Of a stretch of 64,000 nucleotides of DNA, positions 9,722 to 18,657 are shown one piece after another. Both the position numbers and the translations under genes were made by a program. The first letter of the stretch is position 1; every line of letters starts with the position of its first letter. The DNA comes from Nocardioides aquaticus (GTDB taxonomy: Bacteria > Actinomycetota > Actinomycetes > Propionibacteriales > Nocardioidaceae). The notes beneath the pieces were generated by a model. It made no database searches. It had not been told where the DNA came from and saw only the letters and a program-made list of their open reading frames with translations. Location of the stretch: positions 2,852,001-2,916,000 of the forward strand of contig NZ_CP075371.1 of assembly GCF_018459925.1 (NCBI RefSeq), written 5' to 3'.

Positions 9722-10351
9722 TCAGACGGTCGCCGGCCCGGCGTCGGCCGCGACGGCCTGGCGGTGCACCTTGCGGATCCGAAAGACCACGGTGGCGGTG
9801 TTGGCCACGGCCAGGATCCACAGCGCGACGTAGGTGAACCACTCGAGCCCGAAGATCGCCCCGAGCCCGGTCGCGACCAGGATCAGCACCAGCCGGTCGG
9901 CGCGCTCGGCGACGCCGCCGCGGGCGTCCATGCCCAGGGACTCGGCCCGGGCGCGGGCGTAGGAGGTGACCGCGCCCATCACCACGCAGTACAGCGACAG
10001 GCAGAGGTAGAGGTAGTTGTCCCCGGGGCCGGCGAAGTAGAGGACCAGCCCGCCGAAGACGGCGCCGTCGCCGATCCGGTCCAGCGTGGAGTCCCAGAAG
10101 GCGCCGAACTTCGAGGTACGCCCCGACAGCCGCGCCATCTGCCCGTCGACGAGGTCGCTGAACACGAACGCGGTGATGAACAGGACCCCGGTCAGCAGCA
10201 TCCCCTGCGGGAAGAAGATCAGCGCCCCGGCCGCGACCCCGAGGGTCCCCACGAGCGTCACCGCGTCCGGGCTGATGCCCAGGCGCAGGAAGAGGCGGAC
10301 GAACGGCATCAGCACGACGCCCTGCCAGAAACCCTTGAACCGCTCCAACAT
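9722..10351 (-). CDS. pgsA: CDP-alcohol phosphatidyltransferase, probably phosphatidylinositol phosphate synthase
   Basis: Membrane enzyme that transfers a phosphatidyl group from CDP-diacylglycerol to an alcohol. The complete CDP-alcohol motif D-x2-DG-x2-AR-x8-G-x3-D-x3-D is present with Asp at 66, 69, 87 and 91, and about six membrane segments follow the family plan in 209 residues. The inositol-phosphate assignment comes from the mycobacterial neighbourhood thrS - HIT - pgsA1, which this locus resembles with insertions; substrate is therefore inferred. Confidence 0.85.
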   Translation of the reverse strand: MLERFKGFWQGVVLMPFVRLFLRLGISPDAVTLVGTLGVAAGALIFFPQGMLLTGVLFITAFVFSDLVDGQMARLSGRTSKFGAFWDSTLDRIGDGAVFGGLVLYFAGPGDNYLYLCLSLYCVVMGAVTSYARARAESLGMDARGGVAERADRLVLILVATGLGAIFGLEWFTYVALWILAVANTATVVFRIRKVHRQAVAADAGPATV

Positions 10352-10437
10352 GGTGCCCGCAGGCTAGCGGTCCCCCGGGCCCGGACGGACCGCCGGCCCG
10401 CGCGCGGGCGCCGCCCGGCCCGAGGCGGCAGGCGTAG

Positions 10438-10474
10438 TGTCGGTGGACGGGGCCATCCAGGCCCTCCACCGACA
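10438..10474 (+). promoter_or_regulatory. 5' leader hairpin before the small basic protein
   Basis: TGTCGGTGGA at 10438-10447 pairs perfectly with TCCACCGACA at 10465-10474, with a further GGGCC/GGCCC pairing inside. It abuts the AGGA ribosome site of the following gene. It could be an attenuating leader or a terminator for something upstream; nothing upstream on this strand needs one. Confidence 0.5.
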
Positions 10475-10482
10475 GGACTGCC

Positions 10483-10629
10483 ATGAGCGACAAGTCACCG
10501 CGCCAAGCCATGTCCAAGAAGTCCGGCGCCTCTCTCAAGGAGAAGCGCAGCGCCAAGCGCGACAAGAACGACGCCGCCTCGCAGGCGATCAGCGCCGTCG
10601 AGAAGGTCGTCAGCAAGAAGAAGAAGTAG
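10483..10629 (+). CDS. Small Lys-rich protein, conserved-looking, unknown function
   Basis: 48 residues from ATG with AGGA 6 bases upstream. The protein is strongly basic with an amphipathic middle (SLKEKRSAKRDKNDAAS) and ends in a Lys run. Tight fit of start signal, codon use and basic composition suggest a real gene, perhaps nucleic-acid binding; that role is a guess. Confidence 0.65.
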   Translation: MSDKSPRQAMSKKSGASLKEKRSAKRDKNDAASQAISAVEKVVSKKKK

Positions 10630-10683
10630 CCCGCCCCGGCCCCCGCCGCCGACCGGGAGCACCACGGCGCGGCGGGTGCCGGG

Positions 10684-11412
10684 TCAGCGCCCGCCGACCG
10701 GCGGGGTGCCGAAGGTGACCTCGTCGAGGCTCGCCACGGTACGGACGTCGCGCGCCCGACCGTCTCCGCTGCGGTCGACGAGGACCGCGTCCAGACCCGC
10801 GCGCAGCGCCCCGCGGACGTCCTCCTCGAGGCTGTCGCCGATCATCAGCGCCTCCTCGGCGTGGGCGCCGATCCGGGCGAGGGCCCCGCGGAAGGCACGC
10901 ACGTCGGGCTTCCCGGCAGGCAGCGACGAGGCCGCGACGAGGACGTCGACCTCGTCCTCCAGCCCGACCAGGTGGAGCTTGCGCCGCTGCTGCTCCTCGT
11001 CACCGTTGGTGAGGACCGCGACGACGAGCCCGGCGGACCGTGCGCGCCGCAGCGCCGGACGCGCGTCGTCGAACAGTCTCCAGCCGGCCTCGTACCGCCT
11101 CAGGTACCCGGTGAAGAGGTCGTCGGCGTCGGCGTCGGCGACCTCGAGCGAGAGGAGCTCGCGCACCCGGGCCCGCCGCTGGTCGGCGAAGGACAGCTCG
11201 CGACGCTGGTAGCGCCCGTAGTGGACTTCCGAGACGGCCGCCCACCGCCGGCGCACCCCCGGGTCGTGGATGCCGTGCTCCGCCGCCCAGGCGACCGCGG
11301 CCGCGTCCGCCGTGCCCTGGTGGTCCACGAGGGTGTCGTCGAGGTCGAGCAGCACCGTCCGAGCAGGTCGTGCCGCGGATGCCCCGGTGTCGCGCACGTC
11401 CCGCGACCGCAC
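10684..11412 (-). CDS. HAD-superfamily hydrolase
   Basis: Haloacid-dehalogenase-like phosphatase with motif I DLDDTLVDH, motif II VLTNG, the Lys in AGKPDVRAF and motif IV IGDSLEEDV, together with a helical cap domain of the YjjG/PyrP type. The GTG at 11412 starts 2 bases after the HIT gene stop; GTG at 11397 is an alternative. Substrate is not evident. It is cotranscribed with the HIT protein. Confidence 0.85.
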   Translation of the reverse strand: MRSRDVRDTGASAARPARTVLLDLDDTLVDHQGTADAAAVAWAAEHGIHDPGVRRRWAAVSEVHYGRYQRRELSFADQRRARVRELLSLEVADADADDLFTGYLRRYEAGWRLFDDARPALRRARSAGLVVAVLTNGDEEQQRRKLHLVGLEDEVDVLVAASSLPAGKPDVRAFRGALARIGAHAEEALMIGDSLEEDVRGALRAGLDAVLVDRSGDGRARDVRTVASLDEVTFGTPPVGGR

Positions 11413-11414
11413 CC

Positions 11415-11984
11415 CTAGCCCCAGGCGTCGGCCAGCAGGCCGCGGGTGTCGGTGAGCAGCTCGGGCAGCGTCTTGGTGCGCCCGATCACCGGCATGAAGT
11501 TCTGGTCGCCCGGCCACCGCGGCACGACGTGCTGGTGCAGGTGGGCCGCGATCCCGGCGCCGGCGATGTCACCCTGGTTCATGCCGACGTTGAAGCCGGC
11601 CGCGTTCGAGACCCGCCGCAGCGTGCGCATCGCGGTGCGGGTGAGGTCGGCCATCTCGGCGGCCTCGGCGTCGGTGGTCTCGGTGTAGTCGGCGATGTGG
11701 CGGTAGGGGCAGACCAGGAGGTGCCCGGGGGCGTACGGGTAGAGGTTCAGCACCGCGAAGACCAGCTCGCCGCGGCGCACGACCAGGCCCTCGTCGTCGG
11801 GCAGGGACGGGATGCGGCAGAACGGGCAGGTGCCGGACGTGTCGTCGTCGGGCTTGTTCTCGCCGCGGATGTAGGCCATCCGGTGCGGGGTCCACAGGCG
11901 CTCCAGGCCGTCGGGCTCGCCGAGCCCGTCCTGGTGCAGCACCTCGGTGCCGTCGGTGCCGTCGGTGCCGTCGGGCGTGCTCAC
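11415..11984 (-). CDS. HIT domain protein, Ap4A phosphorylase type
   Basis: Histidine-triad nucleotide phosphorylase or hydrolase, homologous in plan to mycobacterial Rv2613c (diadenosine tetraphosphate phosphorylase). HLHQH at 148-152 is the catalytic triad, and CPFC at about 53-56 begins a zinc site. 189 residues from GTG, overlapping the upstream TetR stop by 4 bases. The N-terminal DGT repeats come from three tandem 9-bp units at about 11950-11979, likely length-variable between strains. Confidence 0.9.
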   Translation of the reverse strand: MSTPDGTDGTDGTEVLHQDGLGEPDGLERLWTPHRMAYIRGENKPDDDTSGTCPFCRIPSLPDDEGLVVRRGELVFAVLNLYPYAPGHLLVCPYRHIADYTETTDAEAAEMADLTRTAMRTLRRVSNAAGFNVGMNQGDIAGAGIAAHLHQHVVPRWPGDQNFMPVIGRTKTLPELLTDTRGLLADAWG

Positions 11985-12745
11985 TGCTCTCCCTCGTCGT
12001 CGGTGCTCATCGCGGGCGTGCCGCCCGGGGCCGGCTCGTCAAAGGCGTCGGCCAGCAGCACCTCGAGCGGCACGTCGCGCTCGAGCACCACGCCGCGGGT
12101 CGCGGCGAGGCCGGCGATCTGGTGGAAGATCGCCTCGCTGAGCCGCTCGACGAACGCCGGGGCGGCCGGCTCGCGCACCGCGCGGCCCATCCAGCGGCGT
12201 ACGGCGGTGAACACCGCCCCGACCATCCCGAAGACCAGCGGGTCCAGGGACTGCCGGTCGTCGTCGTCGAGGCGGACCCCGAGGACCTGCACGGCCATCG
12301 AGAACAGGTCCTCGATCTGCTGGGCGATCTGGGCGATCGCCGCCTCCATGTGGGAGCCGCCGCCGTTCGGCGGCTCCTGCTCGGCGAAGCGGTGCAGCGC
12401 GGGGTGGGCCGCGGCCCAGCCGACGTACGCCGCGATGATCCGCTTCACGATGTCCAGCGGCGTCCCGTCCAGGGACACCACGGGCTGGACCTCGTCGCGG
12501 ATCTGCTCGACGATCCGCTCGCGCACGGCACCGTCGAGGTCGGCGCGGTCGTCGAAGTGGCGGTAGACGACGGTCCGGCTCAGGCCGGCCGCCACGGCGA
12601 CCTCCTGCACCTTCACCTCGACGCCGGGGCCGACCTCCTCGAGCACGTCGAGGGCGGCGTCGAGGATGTGCCGGCGGCGCACGAGGTTGTGGCGGTCCCA
12701 GCGGGCCTGGCGCCCGTCGGTGCCCTTGCCCCCCGTGCCCGCCAT
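11981..12745 (-). CDS. TetR-family transcriptional regulator
   Basis: 254 residues from ATG at 12745. An N-terminal HTH is seen at about residues 20-70 (ILDAALDVLEEVG...VAVAAGLSRTVVYRHF), followed by a helical ligand domain of TetR_C type and an acidic tail. It lies 1 base after the ferredoxin reductase gene and overlaps the HIT gene, so it belongs to the AurF-FprB-TetR transcription unit and may autoregulate it. Confidence 0.88.
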   Translation of the reverse strand: MAGTGGKGTDGRQARWDRHNLVRRRHILDAALDVLEEVGPGVEVKVQEVAVAAGLSRTVVYRHFDDRADLDGAVRERIVEQIRDEVQPVVSLDGTPLDIVKRIIAAYVGWAAAHPALHRFAEQEPPNGGGSHMEAAIAQIAQQIEDLFSMAVQVLGVRLDDDDRQSLDPLVFGMVGAVFTAVRRWMGRAVREPAAPAFVERLSEAIFHQIAGLAATRGVVLERDVPLEVLLADAFDEPAPGGTPAMSTDDEGEQ

Positions 12746-12746
12746 G

Positions 12747-14474
12747 TCATCCCCGTCCGACTGCTCGTCTCCCCCGCGCGACGACCGCGCCGGAAGTCTG
12801 CACAGCGTAGTCGCGCACGGACCGGTCGCGACCGCCCCTGGCCACGGCCGCCGCCTCACCCGGGTCGAGCACCTTGACCCGCGGCCGCCCGAGCAGCGCG
12901 CCGCGGCGGCGCTCCTCGGCGTCGAGCCGGCGCCAGGCGGCGAGGTCGAGCGCGCCGGACTCGCGGCGCAGCCGGCGTCGCAGGTCGGTACGCCGGGCCC
13001 GGGCCGCGGCCTCGTCGACCGCGTCGGCGCGGTGGCCCGCGTCGAGGTCGTCGAGCAGCACCCCGACGGTCTCCTGGGCGTCGGTCTTGTTGGTGCCGAT
13101 GAACCCGGTCGGGCCGCGCTTGACCCACCCCGCGACGTAGACGCCGGCGCGGACCCGGCCGCGCTCGTGCGGGACGGTGCCGGTCGCGGCGTCGTGCGGC
13201 AGGTCGGGCACGGGGTGGCCGCGGTAGCCGACCGAGCGCACCACGAGCCCGGTCTCCAGGTCCTCGGTGAGCCCGGTGGGCACAGCGGCGACCCGGCCGT
13301 CGGCCTCGACCAGCCGGGTGCGCTCGACGCGCAGCCCGGCGACCCGTTCGCCGGCGGCGTCGCCGAGCACCTCCACGGGCCGGGTCAGGAACCGCAGGAC
13401 CACCCGCGGGGTGCCGGCCGCCGGGCGGGGCAGCGCGGCGATCTCGGCCAGCACCCGTTCGCGGGGCGTGGCCCCGAGCACCTCTCCCCCGGTGTCGACG
13501 ACGACCTCGAGCCGACCGGCCTCGGCCAGCCCGCGCAGGCCCACCAGCTCGGGCACGGTGAAGGCGGCCTGGGCCGGCCCCCGCCGCCCGAGGACGACGA
13601 CCTCCCGCACCCCGCCGGCGCGCAGGACCTCCAGGGCCTCGGTCGAGACGTCGGTGCCGGCCAGCACGGCCGGGTCCAGGGTGAGCACCCGGGCGACGTC
13701 CAGGGCGACGTTGCCGTTGCCGACCACCACCGCGCGCTCGTGGGAGAGGTCGACGGCCAGGCCGCGCCGGTCGGGGTGGCCGTTGTACCAGCCCACCAGG
13801 TCGGTGGCCGCGAGCGAACCGGCGAGATCCTCACCGGGCACGTCGAGGCGCTGGTCGGCCGAGGCGCCCACGGCGTAGACCACGGCGTCGTACGCCCCGG
13901 CGAGCTCGACCAGCCGGACGTCACGCCCGACCTCGACGCCGAGCAGGTAGCCGAACCCCGGCTGGTCCTCGATCATCGCGAACAGCCGCTCGACCTGCTT
14001 GGTCGCCTGGTGGTCGGGGGCGACGCCCGAGCGGACCAGCCCGTACGGCGTGGGCAGCCGGTCCAGCACGTCGACCGTGACCTCGGGGTGGCGCAGCAGC
14101 TCGTCGGCGACCTGGAGGCCGGCCGGTCCGGCGCCGACGACCGCGACCGCGAAGGTCCCGTCGGCGCGCAGCCGGCGCTGGCGCGGAACGACGGCCAGCG
14201 GGGTGCGGTCGCGGTGCGGGAAGACCGCGAAGTAGTCGGCGTTGAGCTGGCGGAACGGCTCCTGGTCGGGCGTCAGCGCGGTGTGCGGGACGACCGCGTC
14301 GACCGGGCAGGCCGTCGCGCAGGCACCGCAGTCGACGCAGGAGTCGGGGTCGACGTAGAGCATCTCGGCCTCGGCGAAGCCGGGCTCGCCGGGGGCCGGG
14401 TGCAGGCAGTTGACCGGGCAGGCGACGACGCACGAGGCGTCGGCGCAGCAGGACTGCGTGACGACGTAGGGCAC
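12747..14474 (-). CDS. Ferredoxin / ferredoxin-NADP reductase, FprB type
   Basis: 575-residue fusion. The N-terminus is a 7Fe or 8Fe ferredoxin with Cys motifs CCADASCVVACPVNC and CVDCGACATACPVD. The rest is an adrenodoxin-reductase-like flavoprotein with FAD motif GAGPAGLQ, the PTPYGLVRSGVAPDH signature, and NADP motif GNGNVALD. It moves electrons between NADPH and ferredoxins. Its position 28 bp downstream of the AurF-like oxygenase suggests it feeds electrons to that di-iron enzyme; this pairing is inference. Confidence 0.92.
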   Translation of the reverse strand: MPYVVTQSCCADASCVVACPVNCLHPAPGEPGFAEAEMLYVDPDSCVDCGACATACPVDAVVPHTALTPDQEPFRQLNADYFAVFPHRDRTPLAVVPRQRRLRADGTFAVAVVGAGPAGLQVADELLRHPEVTVDVLDRLPTPYGLVRSGVAPDHQATKQVERLFAMIEDQPGFGYLLGVEVGRDVRLVELAGAYDAVVYAVGASADQRLDVPGEDLAGSLAATDLVGWYNGHPDRRGLAVDLSHERAVVVGNGNVALDVARVLTLDPAVLAGTDVSTEALEVLRAGGVREVVVLGRRGPAQAAFTVPELVGLRGLAEAGRLEVVVDTGGEVLGATPRERVLAEIAALPRPAAGTPRVVLRFLTRPVEVLGDAAGERVAGLRVERTRLVEADGRVAAVPTGLTEDLETGLVVRSVGYRGHPVPDLPHDAATGTVPHERGRVRAGVYVAGWVKRGPTGFIGTNKTDAQETVGVLLDDLDAGHRADAVDEAAARARRTDLRRRLRRESGALDLAAWRRLDAEERRRGALLGRPRVKVLDPGEAAAVARGGRDRSVRDYAVQTSGAVVARGRRAVGRG

Positions 14475-14502
14475 GGGGTGGCCGGGTCGGTGGGGTCGGC
14501 GA

Positions 14503-15510
14503 TCAGTGCGCGGCGGAGGCCGGTTCGCTGCGGTAGCGCGAGCGGCGGCCGTCGATCTTCAGCAGCCGCCACAGCACCCGCGAGAGACGGTTGGTCAGCC
14601 CGGCCTCCTCGGCCAGCATCCGCACGTCGGCGAACAGGTCGCGCAGCAGCTTGCGCGACTCCGGGCGCCGCCACCACAGGTCCCGGACGACGTGGCGCGG
14701 GATGCCCATCTCGCGCTGCGCGCGCCGGCTCGGGACGAGGATCTGGTCGCACAGCACCCGCATGATCACCGGGAAGGCGAGCGACAGCCAGAAGCGCTGG
14801 ACGAAGCCGAGCTGCGGGGCCTTGTGGGTGATGAACTCGTGGGCGAAGCCGATGTGGCGGGCCTCTTCGGCGACGTGGATCTGCATCACGCGGCTCAGCA
14901 GCGGGTGCAGGTCGTCGCCGGAGCGGAGCATCGACTTCTGCACGTGGTCGATCGGCTCCTCCCCGGCGAGCACGCCGACGAAGAACGCCACCGGCAGCCA
15001 GCGGGCGAACAGCGGCAGGAACGGCGCCAGGACCCGGAAGCCCCAGGTGCCGCCGGTGACGTCGGCGCCGGTGCGGTTCACCAGCTCCTGGAACATCTGG
15101 GTGTGGTGGCACTCCTCGGTCGCCTCGTGGGTGGCGTACCGGAACTCGGGGGAGCCGTTGGGCCGGGTGAAGGCGTAGTTCATCAGCCCGGCGACCAGGA
15201 TCTGCTCGAACTGCAGCCCCACCTTGGCCACGTTGGCCTGGCGGTAGCGGCCGACCTCGACCTGCCGGTCGTGCGGCAGCGCCTGGTACCACTCGTGGCC
15301 GCCCAGGGTGTCGATCGCCGGGAGGACCCACCGCGGGTCGTCGGGGCGGACCTCGTTCTCCGGGGCGTCCCAGGCGATGTCGGCGAACGCGTCGAAGTGC
15401 TGGGTGACCGACGCCTCGCTCAACGTGCGGAGACGGGCCTCGTACGCCGCCCGGCGCGCGTCGGCCTCGAGGTCCTGCCGTGCGTGCTGCGAGTGCTGCG
15501 TGAGCGTCAT
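14503..15510 (-). CDS. AurF-like di-iron oxygenase
   Basis: 335 residues with the ferritin-like carboxylate pattern ATEECHHTQMF and HVAEEARHIGF that supplies di-iron ligands, as in the p-aminobenzoate N-oxygenase AurF family. Substrate unknown. I chose ATG at 15510 because GAGAGG sits 7-8 bases upstream; the ATG at 15516 is too near it. First gene of the unit that continues into FprB and TetR. Confidence 0.82.
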   Translation of the reverse strand: MTLTQHSQHARQDLEADARRAAYEARLRTLSEASVTQHFDAFADIAWDAPENEVRPDDPRWVLPAIDTLGGHEWYQALPHDRQVEVGRYRQANVAKVGLQFEQILVAGLMNYAFTRPNGSPEFRYATHEATEECHHTQMFQELVNRTGADVTGGTWGFRVLAPFLPLFARWLPVAFFVGVLAGEEPIDHVQKSMLRSGDDLHPLLSRVMQIHVAEEARHIGFAHEFITHKAPQLGFVQRFWLSLAFPVIMRVLCDQILVPSRRAQREMGIPRHVVRDLWWRRPESRKLLRDLFADVRMLAEEAGLTNRLSRVLWRLLKIDGRRSRYRSEPASAAH

Positions 15511-15554
15511 GGCCATGCCTCTCGCCGGGGGTGTGGTGCCGGTCACTCACGTTA

Positions 15555-15600
15555 GTGCGACGCCCTGTCACGTGTAAAGAGGTGAGTGCGACAGCGTGTC
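15555..15600 (-). promoter_or_regulatory. Direct repeats upstream of the AurF-like gene, possible operator
   Basis: GTGCGACGCCCTGTC at 15555-15569 and GTGCGACAGCGTGTC at 15586-15600 agree at 12 of 15 positions with starts 31 bases apart. They sit 45-90 bases upstream of the AurF-like start, a suitable place for the unit's own TetR. Operator role is inferred. Confidence 0.45.
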
Positions 15601-15671
15601 GCGACATCTGGACCGGACTTGTCGGCGCGCTCGGCGCTCGATACGCGCCCCACCCGGACGCCCGACCCCCG

Positions 15672-15818
15672 CCACGAGCAACGAGCAGGGAGCAGGAGCA
15701 AGGAGCAAGGAGCAACGAAAGAACGTACAGAGGGCCGATCTGATCGAACGCACACCTCGCTGACCTGCGACGACGCAGGGCCTCTGGGCCGAAAACACCC
15801 TTGTGTACGTTCTTTCGT
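15672..15818. repeat. Short tandem repeats plus 15-bp inverted repeat
   Basis: The intergenic region between the AurF-like and the TetR genes holds about six imperfect copies of a GAGCAAG/GGAGCAA unit at 15675-15716. Then come perfect 15-bp inverted arms at 15715-15729 and 15804-15818 (ACGAAAGAACGTACA and its complement) enclosing 74 bases. No gene is visible inside. It resembles a small non-coding repeat cassette. Confidence 0.65.
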
Positions 15819-15842
15819 CGCGCGGCGCGGGCCGGCCGACGG

Positions 15843-16448
15843 TCAGGCGGTGGTGAAGGCGTCGATCACCAGCTCGGCGGTGGCGCGGGCGCGGGACAGC
15901 TGGTCGTCGCCGGGCTCCCGCAGGCGCATCGCCAGGCAGCCGGTGACCACGACGAGCAGGTGCGCACCCAGCTCCTCGGCACGCTCCTGCGCACGCTCGC
16001 CCTCCCCGACCACCGGACCGGCGAGCGCGACCAGGCGGTCGCGGAGCAGGGCGGAGTCGCGGCGTACGGCGTCGGCCACCGCCTCGTCCGAGGTCGTGCC
16101 CTCGGCGGCGGCGCCGAGGAAGCTGCACCAGCGGGTGCGGCCGTAGGCCTCGCCGAACGAGTCGAGCGCGTCGAAGACGGCGAGCAGCCGGCCGCGGTCG
16201 CCGTCGGCCTCGTCGACCGCGGTGGCCCAGGCCTCGTCCCAGCGGGCCAGGCGCCGGTCGAGGGTGGCCGCGAGCAGCCGGTCCTTGCTGCCGAAGTGGG
16301 CGTAGAGCGTCGCCGGCGCGACCTCGGCCCGGGCCAGCACGACGTCCACGGGGGTGGCGGCCCAGCCGCGGGCTGCGACGAGGTCGTCGGCGGCGTCGAG
16401 GAGCCGGTCGTGAGCGGGTGGGCGGGCGGGTGAGCGGGGAGCCATCAC
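15843..16448 (-). CDS. TetR-family regulator, divergent from an MFS transporter
   Basis: 201 residues with an N-terminal HTH (about 15-60: LLDAADDLVAARGWAATPVDVVLARAEVAPATLYAHFGSKD shortened here to its DxVLxxAxVxPATLYxHFxSK pattern). The gap to the divergent transporter start is only about 20 bp and contains the partly symmetrical AACGTGCGTT, so it very likely represses that gene. Neither gene has a clear ribosome site, so both may be leaderless. Confidence 0.85.
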   Translation of the reverse strand: MMAPRSPARPPAHDRLLDAADDLVAARGWAATPVDVVLARAEVAPATLYAHFGSKDRLLAATLDRRLARWDEAWATAVDEADGDRGRLLAVFDALDSFGEAYGRTRWCSFLGAAAEGTTSDEAVADAVRRDSALLRDRLVALAGPVVGEGERAQERAEELGAHLLVVVTGCLAMRLREPGDDQLSRARATAELVIDAFTTA

Positions 16449-16468
16449 TCGACTGTAACGTGCGTTCT

Positions 16469-17680
16469 ATGAAACGACCGTTTCACTCCCTGTCCCTCGT
16501 CCTCGCCGGCACCGCCCTGGTCGCGGCCACCTACGGCCTGGTCCGCGGCGCGTACGGCCTGGTGCTCCCGGCCGTCCAGCAGGACCTCGGGCTGACCTCG
16601 GTCGACGCCGGCGTCGTGTCCGGCCTGACCTCGTTGGCCTACTGCGTCGCGGCCTCGCTGTCGCTGCTCACCTGCCAGCGCCACCCGCGCGCGGTCGTCC
16701 TGACCGCCGGGGTGGCCGGCACGATCGGCGCGGCCGGGGTCGCCGCCGCACCCACCGTCGGCTGGTTCGCCGCCGCGGTCGTCCTCGGCAGCGGCGGCGC
16801 CGGTGCCGTGTCGCCCGCCCTGGTGGTCCTGGTGGCCCGGGCGGTGCGCGGTCCGCGGTCCGCCGGCGCGCAGTCCCTGGTCAACGCCGGCCCCGGCCCG
16901 GGCCTCGTCGTGGCCGGGCTGCTGGCCCTGGCGGTCGGGCAGCAGTGGCGTACGGCGTGGGTGGTCGCCGCCGTCGTCACGGCGCTCGCCACGGCGTGGA
17001 CCCTGCACGCCTCCCGCCGCCTGCCCGCCCCCGACCCGGACGGTGACGACCACGACCACGACCACGAGCACGGCGAGGCCGTCGACCTGTCGGCCGCCTG
17101 GGTCGCCCCGGCCCTGGGCGCGTTCGCCTTCGGCGTCGGCAGCGCGGCGGTGTGGACCTACGGCCGGACGGTGCTCCAGGACGCCGGCGTCGCACCGACC
17201 GACGCGATCCTGGCCTGGGTGGCGCTCGGCGTCGGCGCCGCGCTGTCGGCGCCGGTCGCCCCGTGGCTGCTGCGCCGCGGCCCGCACCGCGGGTGGGTGG
17301 CGTGCCTGGCGATCACCGCCGCCGCGACCACCCTGCTCGCGGTGGCCGACGACCGGTGGACGGGGTGGGCGGCGACGCTGCTGTTCGGGCTCGGGTTCAA
17401 CGCCGGCACGACGGTGCTGATCGCCTACGCCGTGCAGGTCTCGCGCACGCCCGGCCCGGCGGCGTCGGCGTTCTTCGTCGCCGCGCTGCTCGGTCAGGCC
17501 GCGGGCGCGCCGCTGGTCGGGCGGCTGCTCGAGACCGGCCCGCTCCTCGCCTTCGGCGCCGCCGCGACGGCGACGCTGCTCGGCACCCTCTCGGCCGTCA
17601 CCCGCCCCCGCGACCGCCCCCGCGCGCAGGAGGAGGAGCCGTCAGCGCGGGTCGGCGAACCAGCGGCCCAGGTCGGCTGA
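16469..17680 (+). CDS. Major facilitator superfamily transporter
   Basis: 403 residues, about 12 membrane segments, with no obvious substrate motif. The central cytoplasmic loop carries an acidic, His-rich patch (DGDDHDHDHEHGE, about residues 190-202) that could bind metal. ATG at 16469 follows the start of the divergent TetR by about 20 bp with no Shine-Dalgarno, suggesting a leaderless mRNA. Its last 39 bp overlap the convergent lipoprotein gene. Confidence 0.85.
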   Translation: MKRPFHSLSLVLAGTALVAATYGLVRGAYGLVLPAVQQDLGLTSVDAGVVSGLTSLAYCVAASLSLLTCQRHPRAVVLTAGVAGTIGAAGVAAAPTVGWFAAAVVLGSGGAGAVSPALVVLVARAVRGPRSAGAQSLVNAGPGPGLVVAGLLALAVGQQWRTAWVVAAVVTALATAWTLHASRRLPAPDPDGDDHDHDHEHGEAVDLSAAWVAPALGAFAFGVGSAAVWTYGRTVLQDAGVAPTDAILAWVALGVGAALSAPVAPWLLRRGPHRGWVACLAITAAATTLLAVADDRWTGWAATLLFGLGFNAGTTVLIAYAVQVSRTPGPAASAFFVAALLGQAAGAPLVGRLLETGPLLAFGAAATATLLGTLSAVTRPRDRPRAQEEEPSARVGEPAAQVG

Positions 17681-18643
17681 GACGCCGGGGCAGGTCACGT
17701 TGTGGTCGCGGGAGTCGGCCAGCCACTGCCCCATCACCGGCTCCCCGCCCTGGATCGACGACTCGGGCCCGCACCGCGCGAGCGCCTCGGCCCGCGAGGT
17801 CTCCCCCGCCGCGCGCCACTCGGGCAGGCCCAGCTCGAGGTCGCCGACGATCTCGGCCCACAGGTAGGCCGTGGAGTAGATCCCGACCTCGTAACCCGCG
17901 TCCTCGTAGCCGCGCACGACCCCGCGCACCACCGCCGCGTTGGCGTCGAGGTCGCTGCTCCACTCGAAGTCGGCGACCGGCTCGACGTCCACCCACACCA
18001 CGGGGGTCTCCAGGCCGGTGCGCTCCATCTCGGCCACCCCGAACGCGGCCTGCTGATACCCGGTGTTGGCCAGCGCCCCGCCCGCGGTCGACCCGTCGTA
18101 CGGGCCGTCGTCGCCGACCGCCTCCAGCGCCTCGTCGTCGGGGTAGCTGGTCACGGCGTACGACGCGAGCAGCCGCCCCGAGGAGCGGACCGAGGCCACC
18201 TGGTCGGCCAGGCACGGGTTCTCGGTGAACGCGGGGCCGTTGGTCAGGCCGATGATCACGTACTCCGCCTCGGGCAGCGGCGGCGGCAGGCCGAGCGTGG
18301 GGCGCTCGGGGATGCCCAGCCCCTTCGGGCACTGCGGCCAGGAGATGTCGGCGCCGAGGACGATGCCGGTGCGGGCCAGGTCGTCCTGCTCGCGCGCGCT
18401 CTGCTCGGCCAGCTCGGCGAGGTCGCCGAGCGCGTCCTCGTCGATGGACGGCGCGGACTCCGGGATCTGCGTCGGCGCGTCGGAGGCGTCACCGCCCGGC
18501 GCCGGACCCGGCCGGTCGTCCTCGACCGCCGGCGCTGACGAGACGGCCTCCTCCACGGCCGTCTCCTCCGGGCCCGACCCGCACCCGGCGAGCAGGAGCG
18601 CCGCCGCCGACGCGGCGACGGCGACCCCCCGTGCGTACGACAC
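17642..18643 (-). CDS. Lipoprotein with glycoside-hydrolase-like domain
   Basis: 333 residues from GTG, 15 bp after thrS. Signal peptide with lipobox LLLAGC, then an acidic Pro/Ser linker, then a domain starting GADISWPQCPKG and containing YVIIGLTNG, TPVVWVDVEP and VGIYST. The pattern of a barrel with acidic strand ends resembles GH25/DUF1906-type proteins. The Asp/Glu in VDVEP may be catalytic. The family assignment is inferred from pattern only. Confidence 0.65.
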   Translation of the reverse strand: MSYARGVAVAASAAALLLAGCGSGPEETAVEEAVSSAPAVEDDRPGPAPGGDASDAPTQIPESAPSIDEDALGDLAELAEQSAREQDDLARTGIVLGADISWPQCPKGLGIPERPTLGLPPPLPEAEYVIIGLTNGPAFTENPCLADQVASVRSSGRLLASYAVTSYPDDEALEAVGDDGPYDGSTAGGALANTGYQQAAFGVAEMERTGLETPVVWVDVEPVADFEWSSDLDANAAVVRGVVRGYEDAGYEVGIYSTAYLWAEIVGDLELGLPEWRAAGETSRAEALARCGPESSIQGGEPVMGQWLADSRDHNVTCPGVSADLGRWFADPR

Positions 18644-18657
18644 CCGAGCGCGCCGGG

